From NCBI GenBank assembly GCA_031763025.1, contig JASSKH010000006.1, positions 13,543,479 to 13,607,478 on the forward strand: a stretch of 64,000 nucleotides of DNA, read 5' to 3'. This document shows positions 11,593-24,349 of the stretch, piece after piece (the first letter of the stretch is position 1; each line of letters starts with the position of its first letter). This DNA comes from Macrocystis pyrifera (Eukaryota; Sar; Phaeophyceae; Laminariales; Laminariaceae). The translations under genes and the position numbers were made by a program. The notes under the pieces are model-generated. The model made no database searches, was not told where the DNA came from, and worked only from the letters and a program-made list of their open reading frames with translations.

Positions 11593-12218
11593 AGGTAGTG
11601 ATAGGGGGTCTGAGCGTCGTCATCGAGATGGAAGGCAGGACGACGCGCTCTAGGACGGTCTCTGCTGCGTCGCTGAAGTCATTCTACAAGAGGCCGTCCG
11701 ATCTTCGGCACCCCATGGAGGATGAGTTCGTGCAGATGGCGTGGAGAGCGGACCTGGGGCTCGGAGGGCACCCGACTACAGCAGCGCCGATGTACACGCT
11801 ACTGGACAGGAGGCGGGTGGTCAGCGCGACCGGGGTCGCGAGATGGGAGTACCGAGGCCGGTACCTCGACTGGGTGGCGTCGGACTGTGTCTCGGAGGCG
11901 GAGTCGCTGGACAGCTTCACCCCGCTGCAGCTGGACACGTTTCACGCGTTGTGGAACTTGTACGATCCGAGCAGCGAGCGGAGTCGCCCCGCAGACCGAG
12001 ACGAGGGGGCGAGGAGACGCCCCGCGCTGAGTAGAAAGGAGGCGCTGAGAATGTTCCCGATTGGCACGAAAGTCATCAAGCCGGTCGAGGGCGGAACGGG
12101 GCGCGCGGGACGGCCCGGGCAGGTCTATGACTTTTACTCGCCGTACTGGCGCGCCCGCTTCGCCGACAACGATTGGGAAGAGCTGACGACATCAGAAATG
12201 AGGAGGTTCGGAGTGTGA
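11574..12218 (+). pseudogene. Integrase C-terminal GPY/F-like module and chromodomain-like tail
   Basis: This frame continues the integrase after a shift near 11580. The first 50 residues (WEVVEVVIGGLSVVIEMEGR, then SAASLKSFYKRP) match the GPY/F-type strand region that follows the core in chromoviruses. A segment from about 11805 (LLDRRRVVSATGVARWEYRG and ALWNLYDPSS) resembles a chromodomain, which in this group guides insertion into particular chromatin. The C-terminus (FPIGTKVIKPVEGG and YWRARFADNDWEELT) is a small module I associate with stramenopile Ty3 elements. The domain names are by resemblance only. Confidence 0.65.
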
Positions 12219-12282
12219 AGGCGAGGGCGGGGCCGCGGGCGCACCGTCTTACGCATGGTTGCTCCTTCTATTCTCCCCCCTC

Positions 12283-12436
<154 letters not shown>

Positions 12437-14732
12437 CGTCTGCACGCGTGCCCGCGCCAGTGTCTTTCGCGCCCTCTCTCCGCCTTTCGCACCACCGCTT
12501 CAACAGCCGACCGAGGATCGAGCAGCTCGTCTTGGGTCCACCGACGGGTACGGTCTCGGGCAACACAGGCGCACCTGGCTGGGTGGCTTCGGGGCTTCCG
12601 GGGGAAATGGACGGGCAAGGAGCGCTTAGGCTATTGACCCGGGGGTGGCGATTCGGAAGGCGATTGTTCTGAGCTGGGGAGGATGAGCGGGACGCAGCTG
12701 GGGGGCGTTGTTCTAGACGAGCGGTAACCGGGTATCCGGGAACACTAACTCACTTAGCTCGGCGACGGCAACACGAGTTTGCACGAGTTCATTTTTTTGA
12801 TAGGCACCAGGTGATTGCTATGTTGAAGTCATGCAAAAAAGACCCTGTCATCTCGCATTACCGTCGCGACCTGTGTATCTATGGCGGGAGTAGGGGGAAA
12901 TAGGAGACTATTGTCCGAAGGAACGGGGTTCCTTGCGATCTCTGACATTCTGTTTTTGCCTAGGTTTCACCTTGGGGGCGCGACGATTGTGATCTTTCTA
13001 TCGATTGACACAATAGGGTTAGGTGGTACAGGTATTGTACGCCCGGGGAACGGTAGGATTTTAGGAATCAAGTGAGCATTCAGGAATGTAGTTGGAAGGA
13101 ACGTAACAGGGCACGCCGCGTTGAGAGAGTAAGGCGACGCATGTAGTGTGCGTACTTTAAATAGGGGGGAAGCCTTTCCTATCGGCAAAAAAAAAAATGG
13201 GTCGGGTTTTCTGGGTTTGCTTCCCTCAGTTTGGCTGGCAGAGAATACCGCAGGTCCACCTGTTACAGTGGTTTGGTGCAACAGGGCATTGCTTAGGTAA
13301 CCGTCGAGAGGCCCGATAGACAATGGATTGATGCCGAACGAGGAGGGTTGCCTTGAAGAGGATTGCCAGGGAGGCTGACATGCGGAGCAAAGACAGGATC
13401 CATGCCGAGCTGTCAGTCGACCTAAAAAAGGGGACGATGATGAGAAATGCCCAGGGAAACACGCCTCCAGGAAGTCAAACCTCAGACGGAAAGGAGTGCG
13501 GATGTACACACAAGTTTTTCCCTGGCCAAGAGCAATCCAAATACTCTGAGACCCACCTTACGTCCTCAACACCTGGCCTGTCGATCAACGAAAGCGAGCG
13601 AAGGAGCCAGCATGGATCAGCAATACTACAACCAGCACGTGGGGGCCAACACGTCCGCAGGTCAGACCAGTTCCGTAGAGGTGCGATTTGTGGTGAACGC
13701 AAGCGAAGAATGGACCCAAGGAGATCAATAGTGGCTATGAGACAGGTTATCACCACAAGGGGTACCGAGCTGCCTCCTAGCCGGCAAGGGAGGACCCTGC
13801 GCAGAGAACACACTTGAAACTCACCGTCTAGGATATCGCGTGGCTCACCTTACCCGGCGGAACCAGCTGGGGAGGATGTTGCGGTGGTATTCCAAGGACC
13901 CGAGGGGTTTCCAGAAGTGGACACGGCATGTAGGCAAAGGGGACAATGTGAATTAAACCCGGAGACTGTAGGAATGTGAGCAGACGGTCACAACCCTTTT
14001 CCACCCCTTCAGCTTCTTATAGCTCATCCTGCTGCCGGCAGTGCCCCCCTACACCAGAGGAGTATCGACTGAGACAACTAGGAGATGGCTCAGGCGTATG
14101 TTCCGCAAGCGGGGTGGAACGACGGGAATGCAGGTGGCAGTCTTTGCAACGAACTGCAAGAGCTTGAGTGTGTGCATGCGTGACGGACGGCCTAACGGCC
14201 CTGTTTGTTCTGAGGACGAATTAATACATGGTGTTTTAGAGGTGGGTATATCTGAACAGCTTTTCGAGGAATACAAGCTATCTCGGCCGGAGAGCCCGAC
14301 GAGATTACGCCATCATGCATGACACGCGCACCGCTCGACTCCATGACAATTCTGCCATTCTTCGGCAGTCCAACACACTAGTGTAATAGGTAAATCATGA
14401 ATGGTGCTGTCGGCCCAGTTGACGGGGGCTCTCGGGAGAAAGGCAGGCGGCCAAGACCGGCCGGTTCGTTCATGTATATTATCGTGCACGTTGAAGGGAA
14501 GATCAAGAGCAAGATGGAGAGGAAGATGGAGTGGGCACGGTGCGTGCCCACACCGACACGAAAAGGGGTATCCAGAACTCAAAAGCAAATTCCCACACGT
14601 ATCCCCCAATATTCCAGCAATGTCCCGCCAGATCTCCGTACCAAACCCAGATCTCCGTACCAAATCTCCGAATAACTATTTCTACTGCTGTCACAAGGAG
14701 AGTGATGTCATATGTACATTTTTCATACTTCT
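12437..14732. other. No gene recognised; two coding-like traces
   Basis: This 2.3-kb stretch could hold the 3' LTR of the preceding element but no match was found upstream. Two short plus-strand stretches read like protein. One is around 13613-13730 (MDQQYYNQHVGANTSAGQTS, ending in a stop). The other is 14086-14322, where MAQAYVPQAGWNDGNAGGSL is followed in another frame by DELIHGVLEVGISEQLFEEY. Both lack known motifs and may be parts of a dead gene. A 180-codon minus-strand open frame (12967-13509) has no supporting feature. Confidence 0.4.
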
Positions 14733-15639
14733 AGTATGAAGTATACTTTCAACCGTCTGTGCACCGTGTCGAAAATTCCCAGGCCCAGCGTTCGGCATAA
14801 AACACTCGCAGATAGTCCCACACGAGTGGGAGTTGGAGCAAGCTACTTTCGCTGGAGACAACTCGAGTACTTAAAGCAGTCTGGTAGTATTTCGAGATAC
14901 GCATTTGCGAGGAATCTATATGTATATATGTATGTACTGCGAATACTCTCAGTATCTCGAGGTTCTGTACTGCACATATTGCCTTTACTCCAAGTAGTTC
15001 GTGTTTCGATACTACTGCGGATACATACTTAACTGTATTCTCGGGGCTCGGTACTGCTCATACTCCCATTACTCTCGGTATTTGGGCCTTCTCAGTGTTC
15101 GCAATATTTTGGACGCCAGTACTCCAATACTCTCAGTACTCGAGCTACGATTTGTTGCATGTATCTGTGAAACCTTGATATTACCCTGAGCACCAAGAAA
15201 CATTTATTTTGGGGGAATCTATATATTGTAGTATGTATGTGCTGTGCTGTGCTGTACCTTACTCAGCCGGTCACAAAGTATTATGGCGCAACCTCGACCT
15301 CACGCAACCTTTTTGTACTTACTACGTTTACGGGGCATACATTGAATTGAGCACCGCGAGTCATCTGGATCAATATATATATATATATGTATGTATTTCC
15401 ACTTATACCGATACCCTGTTCTATATTAGTTGTAGTAATGATCCCACACTAATTCCGCAAACAGTATAATAGTCTGTCCTCAAAAATATGTGTGTGTTCT
15501 TCACGTTAAAATGATGGGTGGATGCAGGTACTACTACTTCTAATTAATCAGGTGTGCAGGATTTCATACGAGTATTATTTCGCTCTTGCGCCACTCCCCT
15601 AGGCACTTCCCGGAGGGGAACCTTGTATATATATAGTTT

Positions 15640-16350
15640 TCGCACTCCTAGTCTATATCCTGTTTGTGTGTTTACTCTGCTGTATGTAGCACAGCAGGAG
15701 TAGTAGGAAGGGCCGTTTTTTTAATATTAACGACGCGTATTTAGCAAAAAACTTGCTAAATTTCCATAATATGGAAAATTTTACTCGCTAAAATAGCAAA
15801 AAAACTTGCCAAGCTTTTCTTTAGAGATTATAAGTAGAAGAGCCACGTTGAAGATTCTGCGGGATGTACCAGAATACCCCATATCTCCTCGAGTACTGGC
15901 CCGTTTGGCTACACGATGGCTTCACAATGGTAGCCCTAGACCATGCTGAGACTCTGCTGATATAGCGCTTTGCCGATCCGGAGCGTGTGCAGCAACCCGG
16001 CGTGGTGTCGCAAATAAATACGATATTTGCGACGCAAACACGGTATTTGCGACACCGATCTGAACGTTTTGTGGGCGCACCAGGATGCCAGATATTTCCT
16101 CAAGTAAGTCTTGGCCCGTTTCGGCTACGCGACAGCTTCAATGATGGCCCTGCACCATGCCGACACATCTCTGGCGGTGCGGAGCCAATCTGGGGTATGT
16201 GCCGTGAACGTGACGTGATGTCGCAAATAAGCCGCTTATTTGCCGCTGTCGCAAATACAAGCCGCTAATTATTCGCCGCTTTATTTGCGACACCGTGTCG
16301 CAATCCAGGGGAGCCGCTGGCCTATATCTTTGACAAGGAATCACATATAG
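15640..16350 (+). mobile_element. GTGTCGCAAATA-type TIR repeat, copy in block A
   Basis: Two related ~200-bp subunits are separated and bordered by the palindromic word TTTGCGACACC / GGTGTCGCAAATA. One subunit has CTCCTCGAGTACTGGCCCGT, the other CCAGATATTTCCTCAAG. The left part (15643-15900) matches in inverted orientation to 22920-23035, so another copy lies 7 kb away in opposite orientation. No transposase frame is present, so it is non-autonomous. Confidence 0.7.
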
Positions 16351-16467
16351 AATACGCGCGCTCGGTTTATCACAATAATTGTAAAATTAGGTAAAAATGT
16401 AATATAGACGAGGCGTATTACGCAGCTTGCAAAGTTGAGTATCAACTATTTAATCAGTCGAACTCAC

Positions 16468-18400
16468 GCTGCGATACACATCGTGCTGGTACGCCTCAGC
16501 AAAGACGAATACATCGTAAGGGATTTGGTTCATCTCGAAGAGGACAGGGTTGTCGGAAAGAGGAACCGTTGGCATGCTTGCAAAGGGCTGTGTGGGGCAT
16601 GTTGTATGCAGACGACGCAGGAATAGTCTCTCGAAGTCGGCGGAAGGCCTTGCAAGAATGATGACAGTCATCGTGACTGCCTTCGAAGCAGTAGGTCTCA
16701 CGGTATCCGAGAAGAAGACAGAGACGATGCTCCTACGAACACCGGATTAGACGTTTACCACCTCACTGCTCGCGATCGAAGTTGCAGGCCAAAAGTATAA
16801 ACGGACGACCCAGTTTTTGTACCTAGGAGGCATTATCCACGAGAACGCTGACCTCTCCTTCGAAATCGAGCGACGAATCCGTCTGATGCGGGCATGCCTC
16901 AAACGGTATGGCCCGGAACTGTACGATAGGACGAACTCACCGCTTAGTCTGAAAGTCCGGATGCTGAAGGCCGAGGTGATTGAGACCTTGCTGTACGGTT
17001 GCGTGACGTGGACCCTCAATGCGGACCACTTCGCCAAGCTTCGATCAGCCCACCACGAAGTCCTTCTGCGAGTCATTGGTTTCCAGCGCCGACTACGCAC
17101 CGACCACACCACCCTCTCGTATGCGAAGGCGCTCAGGATAACACGATGCGAAAGTATCGAAACCACCATCCGTAAACGGCGACTCTTCTTTGCGGGGGCC
17201 CTGGTGCGGCAACGGGAGGGGCGATTGCCCAGTCGGTTGATGTTCGGGACGATCGCTGGTGGGGGGAGCCCGAAACCAGGCGGGCAGCCCAAGACTTGGC
17301 CTAGGGCCATTGCTGAGGACCTTAGAGTGTTCAAAGCCACCGAGGGATCAACGGAAGACTCCCCCTTAGTCTTTGGAATCGGGACCGCACTGTGGCCCAC
17401 TGCAGCAAAACAGACGGGAAAGTGGTACCGGGGAATCCTCGAAGCAGCTGAACAGTTCATGGGCAGGTGGCACGAGGCTGAGGCAAAGCTGAGTAGACAG
17501 CGCCGTGCATCCGCTGCAGGTAGTGTTAGAGGGAATGGGGGGAGGGGTAACAGCAGGAGGGGTAGAAGGAACACCGTACAAGTGTATGGGGGCAGGGGGG
17601 GGAACGGGAGGAGTAGAAGGGAAACCGCGGTAGAAGAGAGTAGCAGAGAGACCGCAGATAGGGTAGCAAGGTACCAGGCCGACTAATAGGTTGGACTTTT
17701 CTTTGCTACTCGTACCGCCAACTGCTGCGGCCGTTCGGTATGCATTCTGATTTTTTTCCCTTCTTATCCTTACGAAAGAAGTACTACATAGTGGGTGGGT
17801 GACGGGCGTATTTTGGCCCACTCACTATTGCTCTTTTTACTTAGTTAAGTGTTCACCGGGATGCATAGTCCCCTTTTTCCTTCTCGTATATTCCCCCTTG
17901 CACGTCCCTTTGGGCTCATGCTCGGGGTAAGTATGTATGTGTCTGAGCTTTGACTTCCCATTTTATTTATTTATTTGGGATTCTTCTCCTTTTCTTTTTC
18001 TTTTTCTTGTTCTTTTTCGGTTTGGTTTCTTCCTTGCTTCTCTTTCCTTATGGTGTATTTTGGTTGCTGGCGTATGTATGTATGTTGTGTCGGCCGCACC
18101 TAGTGCGAAGGCATGGTATTGCGTAGGCTATTAATGCATTACGGTGTGTTATCTCTGTGTCGTAGTCTGTGACCACAGAGCTCGTATCTTTCTAGGGTGA
18201 AGAATCAGCACGGACAATGGGCTTGCTGGATGTCGACGAGGAGAAGAACTGCATTATTACGATGTGTTATCTCTGTGTCGTAGTCTGTGACCACATAGCT
18301 CGTATCTTTCTAGGGTGAAGGATCAGCACGGACACTGGGCTTGCTGGATGTCGACGAGTAGAAGAACGGTTTAATGTGAAGAACACACACACATACACAA
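16468..18400 (+). mobile_element. 5'-truncated non-LTR retrotransposon (LINE), copy A
   Basis: The copy begins abruptly inside the RT region at GCTGCGATACACATCG, just after motif B, as expected for truncated target-primed insertion. It runs through the C-terminal region and a ~700-bp 3' UTR to the tail TGTGAAGAACACACACACA. The last ~115 bp of the 3' UTR (CGGTGTGTTATCTCTGTGTC ... GTCGACGAG.AGAAGAA) is present twice in tandem (18133-18250 and 18251-18370), unlike copies B and C. The short (CA)n tail in place of poly(A) is reminiscent of RTE-type elements. Confidence 0.88.
16817..17686 (+). pseudogene. C-terminal part of LINE reverse transcriptase polyprotein
   Basis: The open segment starts at MYLGGIIHENADLSFEIERR (the RT thumb signature FxYLGxxI) and continues with VIETLLYGCVTWTLN and a C-terminal region rich in Arg and Gly ending DRVARYQAD. 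The RT palm upstream (16468-16810) is present in broken frames: the YADD region is shifted at the position expected near 16605. The protein cannot be active because motifs A and B are missing. The best parallel in the window is the longer minus-strand copy at 31291-33835. Confidence 0.85.
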
Positions 18401-19315
18401 CTGACCAACTCGTGGCTATTGACTATATACCAGGTATTGGACTGTATATACGTGTCGAGCGCTTGATTGCTGTGTGGAGTGCTGCCTGCAACGTACGACA
18501 CGCACGTTAGACGTAAACACAGAGAGGAACACGCCTGCTGTCTGAAATCTGTCGAGTGCCGACTCGCGGACACATACATGGAGTGAAAAAAGAGCAATCG
18601 AACCATAAATCAACCATACGAATATCAATGATCGCCACGTCTTGATTATCACAGCAGCTAGCTGCTGACACTGAGTATTACTTCTTTCTGAGGTGTAGAC
18701 GTGCTTCAGTTATCATATGTATTTCGTATTAATGTATTAATAGTATTAATAGTAGTAGTATAGCTAGCTGCTTGTTTCTAGTTTTACCGAGGTATTTATT
18801 CTTCTACTCCAGAGTTATTGGAGCCTCTTCTGCGACCACGGACAGCATGTACTGTTGTGGCGATGAGCAGAGAGTGTGAGAACAACAACATTTTGTGCAA
18901 AAATATTCTAATTTCATAAAAAAACATAAGAAATGTTTTTAAAATGCATTCCAGGTATACCTGGTACTGCTGTACCAATTTTGTCCCAAAACAGTGTGAT
19001 GGATGTGAAACTCATATCATATCCGAACAGCAGTCTTCATGCTTGGTACGCAGAGTGGCACGTATGTATGTAACAACAAAAGGCGGAAAGCCGCCCAAAG
19101 AAGCTTGACAAGTTGTTCGTACGAGCTGTATGGTTTCGCGACCGACCGATGTCATCGCATAGTCGTAGTGCCAGGCAGTCGCCGAGCTCGTGTAGATAGT
19201 AATCGTGTGTATTGGCTATCCAGCTGGACTCGATCTCCATGCTGGCTACTATCAAATCAAGGAGTACGTGGTATTATAACACGAAGGTGCGGGGGGGCCT
19301 GTTGATTATTACTTA

Positions 19316-19531
19316 AGAAAACCCCGGGTTCTTCGCGGGTCGCGACCCGCCCCGCGGGTTGGGTCAGAATGTTCTTCGAAATCTCACGGATCGGGTCGGG
19401 TCGACTCGGGTCAGATCAGGTCGAGAGACTTTGAAGCTCTCACGGACCGGGTCGGGCCACCATTGCTCGACCCGACCCGACCCGATCCGATTCGGCCCGC
19501 GAGATTTGACCCAACCCGTGAACAGCCCTGA
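19316..19531. mobile_element. CGGGTC-rich hAT-like MITE
   Basis: About 215 bp is present in block A and absent from block B at 39858-39866. The right end reads, on the minus strand, CAGGGCTGTTCACGGGTTGG. The left end CCGGGTTCTTCGCGGGTCGC is a diverged inverted match. The interior is filled with CGGGTCGGGTC and its complement. The CAGGG terminus suggests a hAT-type non-autonomous element, but I could not define an 8-bp target duplication in the A-rich flanks. Confidence 0.55.
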
Positions 19532-21686
19532 AAAAAACAGCAGCTGTGAGGCCGAGGATTTCGTCGAAGCTCATATTTGCAAGCTACTCTGTGATACTAG
19601 TGATACTAGTGATACTTCGATCGCGCGTACTACGGGTTTTGATACAGTCTAAGGAAGACAAACTCTGAAGCAGCAGAGTTCAAGTAGCCTGTATTGTCTC
19701 TATATTTCCTGATATAAACGGATTCAGCCATACATAATGCTGAATATCTTAATACAGACTAGTCATGCATGATAACCTTTCCTGACAGAGCCCGGAAAAG
19801 TTTCAAATCGAATCGATTTCGAATCGACCTTTTTTTTCTGAATCCACTCGGAGTTTCATCTAATTTCGTAGAAAAAAATTAAAAAACAAGAATTCAATTG
19901 ACAAGAAGTCATCTGTAGTTTGGGGCGAGGGCAGATCGATCCTGTGAAGTTGTCCATGCTGTAGATAAATTTCGCACTGAAAATAGAGTTAATTATTTAT
20001 GTTCCGTCTTCGGGCACACGAAAATAGGCTTTAGGACTATTCTCCATAACAAGCGGAAAAACCAAACAGGCCCCTGCTTGGCTCTCCTGATCCCACCAGG
20101 ACCTGATCCCACCCGGATGTGAACCCATTTGGCACCCTGCTCTTACTCACCAGGTGCAGAATTGCCGCCGGAGGCCGTGAGCGCGAAACGCAAACCGCAA
20201 ACGGTCAGAAATCGTCAAACGGTCATGCAACAAAAACAAAACGTCGCAACCCGGGAAGTTAACCCATCAGCATCAAAACATCAAAAGCATGGCGCTCACC
20301 ATAGACCGCGGAGATATATCACCCTCCACCCCCCCCACCACCGCCTCCACTCCACGTTATTGTTAGTGTATTTATACTCGTACGTGTACGTGCAAGCATA
20401 CGCAAAGCAAAGGAGTATTCCTGGAAAAAATATTTCCATCGACACAAGCATTGTGATGAACCCAGCTCATCCGATCGAATTGAAAATGATTTCCCAAAAG
20501 GCTTGTTTGTTCTAGGTTTCAAATCGAATCGAAACAATTATTCGATTCGCATGTGAGGAGTCCATCCAACTTGCATCGCATGCCCCCACTGGGGCAACGC
20601 CTCCGAGGCAATCCAACGATGCTTGGGTGGGCATTCCCGACAACCACCACCTACTGTAGTGGGCCATAAGTCGTGGACCTCAACGAGTGGCGACCGGGGC
20701 GACGACAGCAGTTGCGCCCGCGGCCACAGACCATAGCGCGACACACTCCGGCGGTGGCTCCTCAAAAAGATGGCGGTCGATAGCCCATTTTTTTCAAAAC
20801 TCGATCGGCCCAGCGCCACGAGAGCCGAGCGATCGGCCCAAAACACGCAGCAAAAGCTCAAGACTTGGATATGAACTTGCATCGCCGTCGCTGTCCCGTG
20901 CATGGCGTTTAAGGGCTCCCTCCACCCACCCAAGAGAAGCTGAGAGTAACAGCTTTTTAGCCTGCGCCGCCAAAAAAAAAACAGAGGCTAGCGACGGCGC
21001 GCACGCGACGATGCACGCCGTCGCTCTTATTTGCTCCCCTCGGTGCTTGACGGCCGGCTGTTGTGTGAGATGCTGCGTTTTTCCGATCCCATAGAAAAAG
21101 CGAGAAGGATACGCTGGATGCGTGACCTCGAGAAGAACCAAAGCACAGTTCTTTCATCAATTCGATTTCAAATCGATCCGATTCATAAAAAAAGTCGATA
21201 AGTAAATATAGGGTAATGCTATTCGCGACACCGGTGTCGTAATTTCTTATTTGCGACACGGTGTCGCAAATTTGCCGCTTATTTGCGACACCGCGTCACA
21301 TTCGCGGCACATACCTCAGACTGGCTCCGCACCGCCAAAGATGTGTTGGCATGGTGCAGGGCCATCATTGAAGCTATCGCCTGGCCGAAACGGGCCAGGA
21401 CTCCAGGAGATATCTGGCATCCTGGTGCACCCGCAAAACGTTCAGATCGCTGTCGCAAAAGAGCCTTACTTGCGACACGCGTGTCGCAAACACCGTATTT
21501 GCGACACCGCGCCGTAGTTGCCGTACACGCTCCGGATCGGCAAAGCACTACGAGTAGAGTCTCAGCATGGTGTAGGGCTACCATTGAAGCCATCCTGTAG
21601 CCCAAACGTGCCAGTACTCGAGGTTTAACCTGGTATATCCCGCAGAATCTTTTGGCTCCTGTCGTCGCAAATAAAAATAAGCCTTA

Positions 21687-22549
21687 GGGCCACTCCTAAC
21701 GAACCGAAAAAAAAACACGATTCGTGACTTTTTGGCATGCCAAAAGATCACGATCCGTGACATTTCAATTATAACGAAAAAAGCCGGGCCACTCCTAACG
21801 AACCGAAAACAAATCACGATTCGTGACTTTTTGGCATGCCAAAAGATCACGATCCGTGACATTCCAGTTCTAACGAAAAAAGCCGAAAAACGTCGCGTTT
21901 CGTGATATTTTCGAATAGTTAAAATTCTGATATTTCAAATCCAACGTTTTTCGGGGGTGGAGCCAACTCTCGAGAGTGGGGCACGGCCAGGCCGGGCTGG
22001 GCCGTCCGCACCTGGCCCAGCCCGTGACATATTCGAATCACGGGCCGAAGCCTGACCCAGCCTGCGAGATTCCAACTTCACCGACCGTCGGCCAAGCTCG
22101 GTTCGCGAGATTCCATCTTGCAGGCCGTCTGCCAGGCCTGGCCTGTGACATCCTCAGGTCATTTTCGCGTTTTTCTTCCAGCAGTGGCTCGTTCTCCTGG
22201 AAATTTCGAATTTTCGAGGCCACAACCTCTCCTCGTGAGCCCGCGCCCAGCGGTGTCTTTGGGTAGCCGCCCGTAGTCCACAAGCGCGGCGCACGAAGCA
22301 GAGTCTGCCATGCCCCTATACCGACCTTCGGAATCCGTTGGTGCGCGTGGGTTCCGTAGTGCCTTGATCAGGCGTGTTTTGAGACACACAAATGTCACGA
22401 ATCGTGATTTTGTTTTTTTTTTTTGGAAAAGCCAGAAAATTGGCGTCATGAATCGTGTTTTTTTTTTGTCGTGATTCAGGACAAAACAATCACGATTCAC
22501 GACAAAAATCTCACGAATCGTGATGTATTTTGTTCGCTAGGAGTGGCCC
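21687..22549. mobile_element. PIF/Harbinger-like (Tourist-type) MITE, nested
   Basis: The terminal inverted repeats are GGGCCACTCCTAACGAAC on the left and, on the minus strand, GGGCCACTCCTAGCGAAC on the right (17 of 18 match). It is flanked by the 3-bp duplication TTA (21684-21686 and 22550-22552). A GGGCC terminus plus a TTA target is the pattern of PIF/Harbinger MITEs. The left 99 bp including the TIR is duplicated in tandem (second copy from 21786). The interior holds several TCACGATTCGTGA palindromes and no transposase. It sits inside a GTGTCGCAAATA-type repeat. Confidence 0.8.
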
Positions 22550-22966
22550 TTATTCGCGACACGCGTGTCGCAAATACAAAATTTGCAACACCGCGCCGTG
22601 GTTGCTGCACACGCTCCGGATCGGCAAAGCGCTACCAGTAGAGTCAGCATGATGTAGGACTACCATTGAAGTCATCGTGTAGCCACAACACGGGCCAGTA
22701 CTCGAGGAGATATGGGATATACCTGATGTCCTGGTACAACCCGCAGAATCTTCTAGCTGGTGTCGCAAATATAAAGCTTATTTGCGACAAGCGCCGTAGT
22801 TCCCGCACACGCTGCGGGTCGGCAACGCACTACCATTAGAGTCTCTGCACGGTGTAGGGCTACCATTGAAGTCATCGTGTAGTCAAAACGGGCCAGTACT
22901 CGAGGAGATATGGGGTATCCTAGTACACGGTCAGAATATTCAACGTAGCTCTTCTACTACTACTAT

Positions 22967-24349
22967 ACTGCTGGTGTGCTATTAATACATACAACAGAAT
23001 AAACACACAAACACGATAGGCTATTCGCACTACATTACCCATCAGACTGCCTCGCCGACCAGGGCATCCAAAATAATCGGGAATTGGCTGCGTAGCTGGA
23101 CGAGGAGACTACGCATGATTTGAGTGGGACAGGTCAGTGCGCACAATCTTCTGCTGGAGTTGCGGGATGTGTTGGTGAGTCTTCCATAATGGTTGGGCTT
23201 CTCTCCGCAAACATTCTGCCTAAACTTATGGAAAAACCTCCAACCCGCGCACCAGTGTGTACAGCATACAACAGCGCGGTGGGAACTCTACATAATACCG
23301 CAGGGCATCGAAGGCACCTTCCAAGCAGCCTACGAACTCCACGACCTTCTACACGCGTTACACATACCGATTTCTTCGTCACCATGAACAAGGCAGCTAA
23401 CCCCTCTGCCGCTTACATTGAACTCATGCAGTCCGCTGTGGGTTTCTATTGTATGTTTCACAACCGTTAGAGATAAACATCGGGAGTCCGTTTACAAACT
23501 ACGAGCTACGCATGTGCCCTAAGTTAGATTATTAATATTAATATTAATAGTATATGCCATTACTACAGCAGTGCGGATGCTGCGGACTGCTGTTGGTGCA
23601 ACAACAAGCAGGGTAATGTGTCGGAACGCACGCGTACAACGAACATGACGCATAGCTAGGCAAGCTGCAGTATGGCCGCCCTCTGTGCATCTATGGGGTG
23701 TGTTCGTTGCCTTAACCATTCCGAAAAAACTGTGCACAACGTTTCGAAAGTCTGTTCAGTTCTGTGCGGCAGAACGATAGGCGTTGCTAAACGCCTGAGG
23801 GATAGGCGCTTTTACACGGCTGTTCAAGGGCAATTAAACAACAACATTGGTGGGTGATAATAGTTGCACGGAACGGACGCCGATTTTACTGCGGTACTAT
23901 GATACTGCTGCTGTAGATGACATACACCCACCTATTTCGATACCATCCACAGACAAAGAGTACAAAAACCATATACAGAGCGCAGCGTGCACAAACTTAT
24001 GTGCCCTTCACTTGTGCCCATGTTAATATACGTGTAAACAGAGCACCCGGCGCTTTGTACGATACCATCGCTCTCAATTATAGTACGTACGACTTATTAG
24101 AACACGGCGTGGCAGTATAACCAAGTTAATTTCAAATCCATCGATTCCCGATGACGTGGCTAACGATCGATGTACTCGTGGGAACATGCTGTACAGTAGT
24201 ATAGTCCGAGCTCTAAACGGGGCGCGCGCGACGCACGTCGTGCGATGTCGTCAAATGCGGCTTTACGACACCAGTCTGACTATTCTGACAGTCAGTGCAC
24301 CAGGATGACCAGGATACAACACACAGCAGTATCTACTACTACTGTAATG
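22967..24349. other. Interior of the composite element, no gene recognised
   Basis: The first 70 bp is an inverted match to 15640-15710. After that I see no repeat word, coding motif or RNA gene. Plus-strand open frames at 23120-23470 and 23193-23387 overlap in different frames and have no recognisable domains. If the composite element once carried a transposase it would be expected here, but none is visible. Confidence 0.4.

Larger units (their letters stand above)
5238..12218 (+). mobile_element. Decayed Ty3/gypsy chromovirus-like LTR retrotransposon (coding span)
   Basis: The order gag, protease, reverse transcriptase, RNase H, integrase, chromodomain-like tail is that of Ty3/gypsy elements (Metaviridae-type), because integrase lies downstream of RNase H. 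Reading frames change near 5890, between 6080 and 6600, near 7385, at a C15 run (8142-8156), near 8620, near 9590 and near 11580, so the copy cannot make an intact polyprotein. I compared the sequence before 5238 and after 12218 and found no direct LTR pair, primer site or target duplication. The LTRs are therefore lost, strongly diverged, or outside my ability to align by eye. Confidence 0.85.

Noticed and set aside
12967..13509. 180-codon minus-strand open frame
   Set aside because: No recognisable motif and composition like random GC-balanced sequence; it overlaps equally open plus-strand frames.
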